Both the position numbers and the translations under genes were made by a program. From Pseudomonas sp. TH10 (GTDB lineage: Bacteria; Pseudomonadota; Gammaproteobacteria; Pseudomonadales; Pseudomonadaceae), in the NCBI RefSeq assembly GCF_016651255.1, contig NZ_JAEKEG010000068.1, positions 1-35,557 on the forward strand: a stretch of DNA of 35,557 bases, given 5' to 3'. Positions 34,791 to 35,557 of the stretch are shown one piece after another. The notes under the pieces were generated by a model. The model was not told the DNA's origin. It was given only the letters and a program-made list of their open reading frames with translations, and made no database searches. Position 1 is the stretch's first letter; the number at the start of each line of letters is the position of its first letter.

Positions 34791-35557
34791 TTAGAGAACG
34801 GGTTCGGGATGCTCCCGTAACGCCGTCAGCAAGGCCGCGGCACTGGCGCCACGACAATCCACAACTATTTGCGCCCCGGCAGCACGTGCCATTTCGGCGA
34901 CCCGGGGGCTCGGTACAAACAACGGCAACTGCGCCAAATGCGGCCAGGAATCGCCAGCCAATTGATGCAAGTGCTCAAAACCCTGTCCACTGCTGACCAC
35001 CAGCCCGTTCAAGCGTTCCGCGCAGATCCGCTCAGGCAGCGTTGCCGGCGGGTAGTGGGGCAATTCGCGACGGTACAACTGCAGATACTCGACACTAGCA
35101 CCAAGCCCGCGCAAACGCTCAGCGAGCAACTCGCGCCCGCCCTCCCCGCGCATGATCAACACACGCGAAGCAGGCCCGGCGATTGCCTGGCGAAACGCGT
35201 CATGCTCAAGCAATGCTTCGCTGTCATCGCCCTGCTCGGGAAAGCTGACGTCCAGACGATGCTTATCGAGTATCTGCGCGGTAGCCGCGCCGACGCTGAA
35301 CCACTTCAAGGCCGGTGGCTCTGGCCAATACTGGCTGAGCAACTCGACGGCGATCCTGGCGGCGGGTTTGCTGACCACGATCACCGCATCGAAGCGATCC
35401 AGCCTCTGGATCACCTCGCGCATGTTGGCAGAAACGGGAAGAGGCTCTATGTCCAAAAGCGGCAAGCTGCTGCTGAAAACTCCCGCGTCCATCAACACGC
35501 CAGCCAGTGCCATCGACTCATCGGCTGGACGCGTCAGCAACAGGCGCCAGCAAGTCA
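34791..35557 (-). CDS. hemD: Uroporphyrinogen-III synthase, cut at the window edge
   Basis: Reading back from the end of the window, the last two bases (minus strand TG) are followed by the codons TCWRLLLTRPADESMALAGV, the HemD N-terminus. The start codon's first base therefore lies just outside, and the full protein is about 255 residues. It contains the helix-strand pattern PLLDIEPLPV, VSKPAARIA and VSSGQGFEHLHQLAG typical of HemD. It closes hydroxymethylbilane into uroporphyrinogen III. It heads hemX and hemY here; hemC presumably lies further upstream, outside the window. Confidence 0.93.
   Translation of the reverse strand, partial: TCWRLLLTRPADESMALAGVLMDAGVFSSSLPLLDIEPLPVSANMREVIQRLDRFDAVIVVSKPAARIAVELLSQYWPEPPALKWFSVGAATAQILDKHRLDVSFPEQGDDSEALLEHDAFRQAIAGPASRVLIMRGEGGRELLAERLRGLGASVEYLQLYRRELPHYPPATLPERICAERLNGLVVSSGQGFEHLHQLAGDSWPHLAQLPLFVPSPRVAEMARAAGAQIVVDCRGASAAALLTALREHPEPVL

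Overview
The window is chromosomal DNA from a Pseudomonas, most likely the P. fluorescens group. Gene content and order (zapA-6S RNA-fthC, ubiD, rho, trxA, ppx/ppk/hemB, elbB, algP, algQ, dsbB, hemY-hemX-hemD) match the conserved core block I remember from Pseudomonas chromosomes. GC is high. The intergenic gaps carry several short inverted-repeat (REP) elements of two sequence families, a habit of this group. There is no prophage, insertion sequence, CRISPR array, tRNA or rRNA.

Layout. 1-2.1 kb: a cut-off ygfB-type gene diverges from a small coiled-coil gene and zapA, followed by 6S RNA with a near-perfect terminator, fthC and a 51-residue membrane peptide. 2.2-8 kb: an EVE-domain protein, a FliL-like secreted protein, a quinone oxidoreductase, glpT with two GlpR-like operators, a ChaC-type cyclotransferase and a ferredoxin-reductase protein coupled to ubiD. 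8-11.5 kb: ubiD, rho and trxA, all on the minus strand. 11.5-15.4 kb: a GntR/FCD regulator divergent from a four-gene polar amino-acid ABC importer. This looks like an accessory module placed between trxA and ppx. 15.6-20.5 kb: ppx convergent with a hemB-ppk operon. 20.7-26.4 kb: dedA, elbB, a DUF188 protein, a cytochrome c-FTR1 iron permease, a LysE-type exporter and an MscS-type channel. 26.4-30.9 kb: an ABC-F ATPase, a TIGR02444 protein, the lysine/alanine/proline-repeat protein AlgP and an FKBP isomerase. 31-35.6 kb: algQ (rsd), dsbB, then hemD-hemX-hemY, with hemD lacking about one base at the window edge.

How the genes work together. Tetrapyrrole synthesis (hemB; hemD-hemX-hemY), ubiquinone synthesis (ubiD), polyphosphate metabolism (ppk, ppx), stationary-phase control of RNA polymerase (6S RNA, algQ) and thiol redox (trxA, dsbB, ChaC on glutathione) are all represented, mostly as housekeeping genes.

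The most unusual signal is that three genes within 5.1 kb (dedA, the DUF188 gene and the mscS-type gene) each appear to lack exactly one base in a homopolymer run. This points first to indel errors in the assembly. The dedA case also forms an in-frame A_AAA_AAG slippery heptamer, so programmed frameshifting is a testable alternative. I did not find a convincing new multi-gene system. The other interesting signals are regulatory: paired GlpR sites, a FadR-type dyad, nested dyads with Fur-like half-sites before the iron permease, and an AT-rich palindromic island before chaC.
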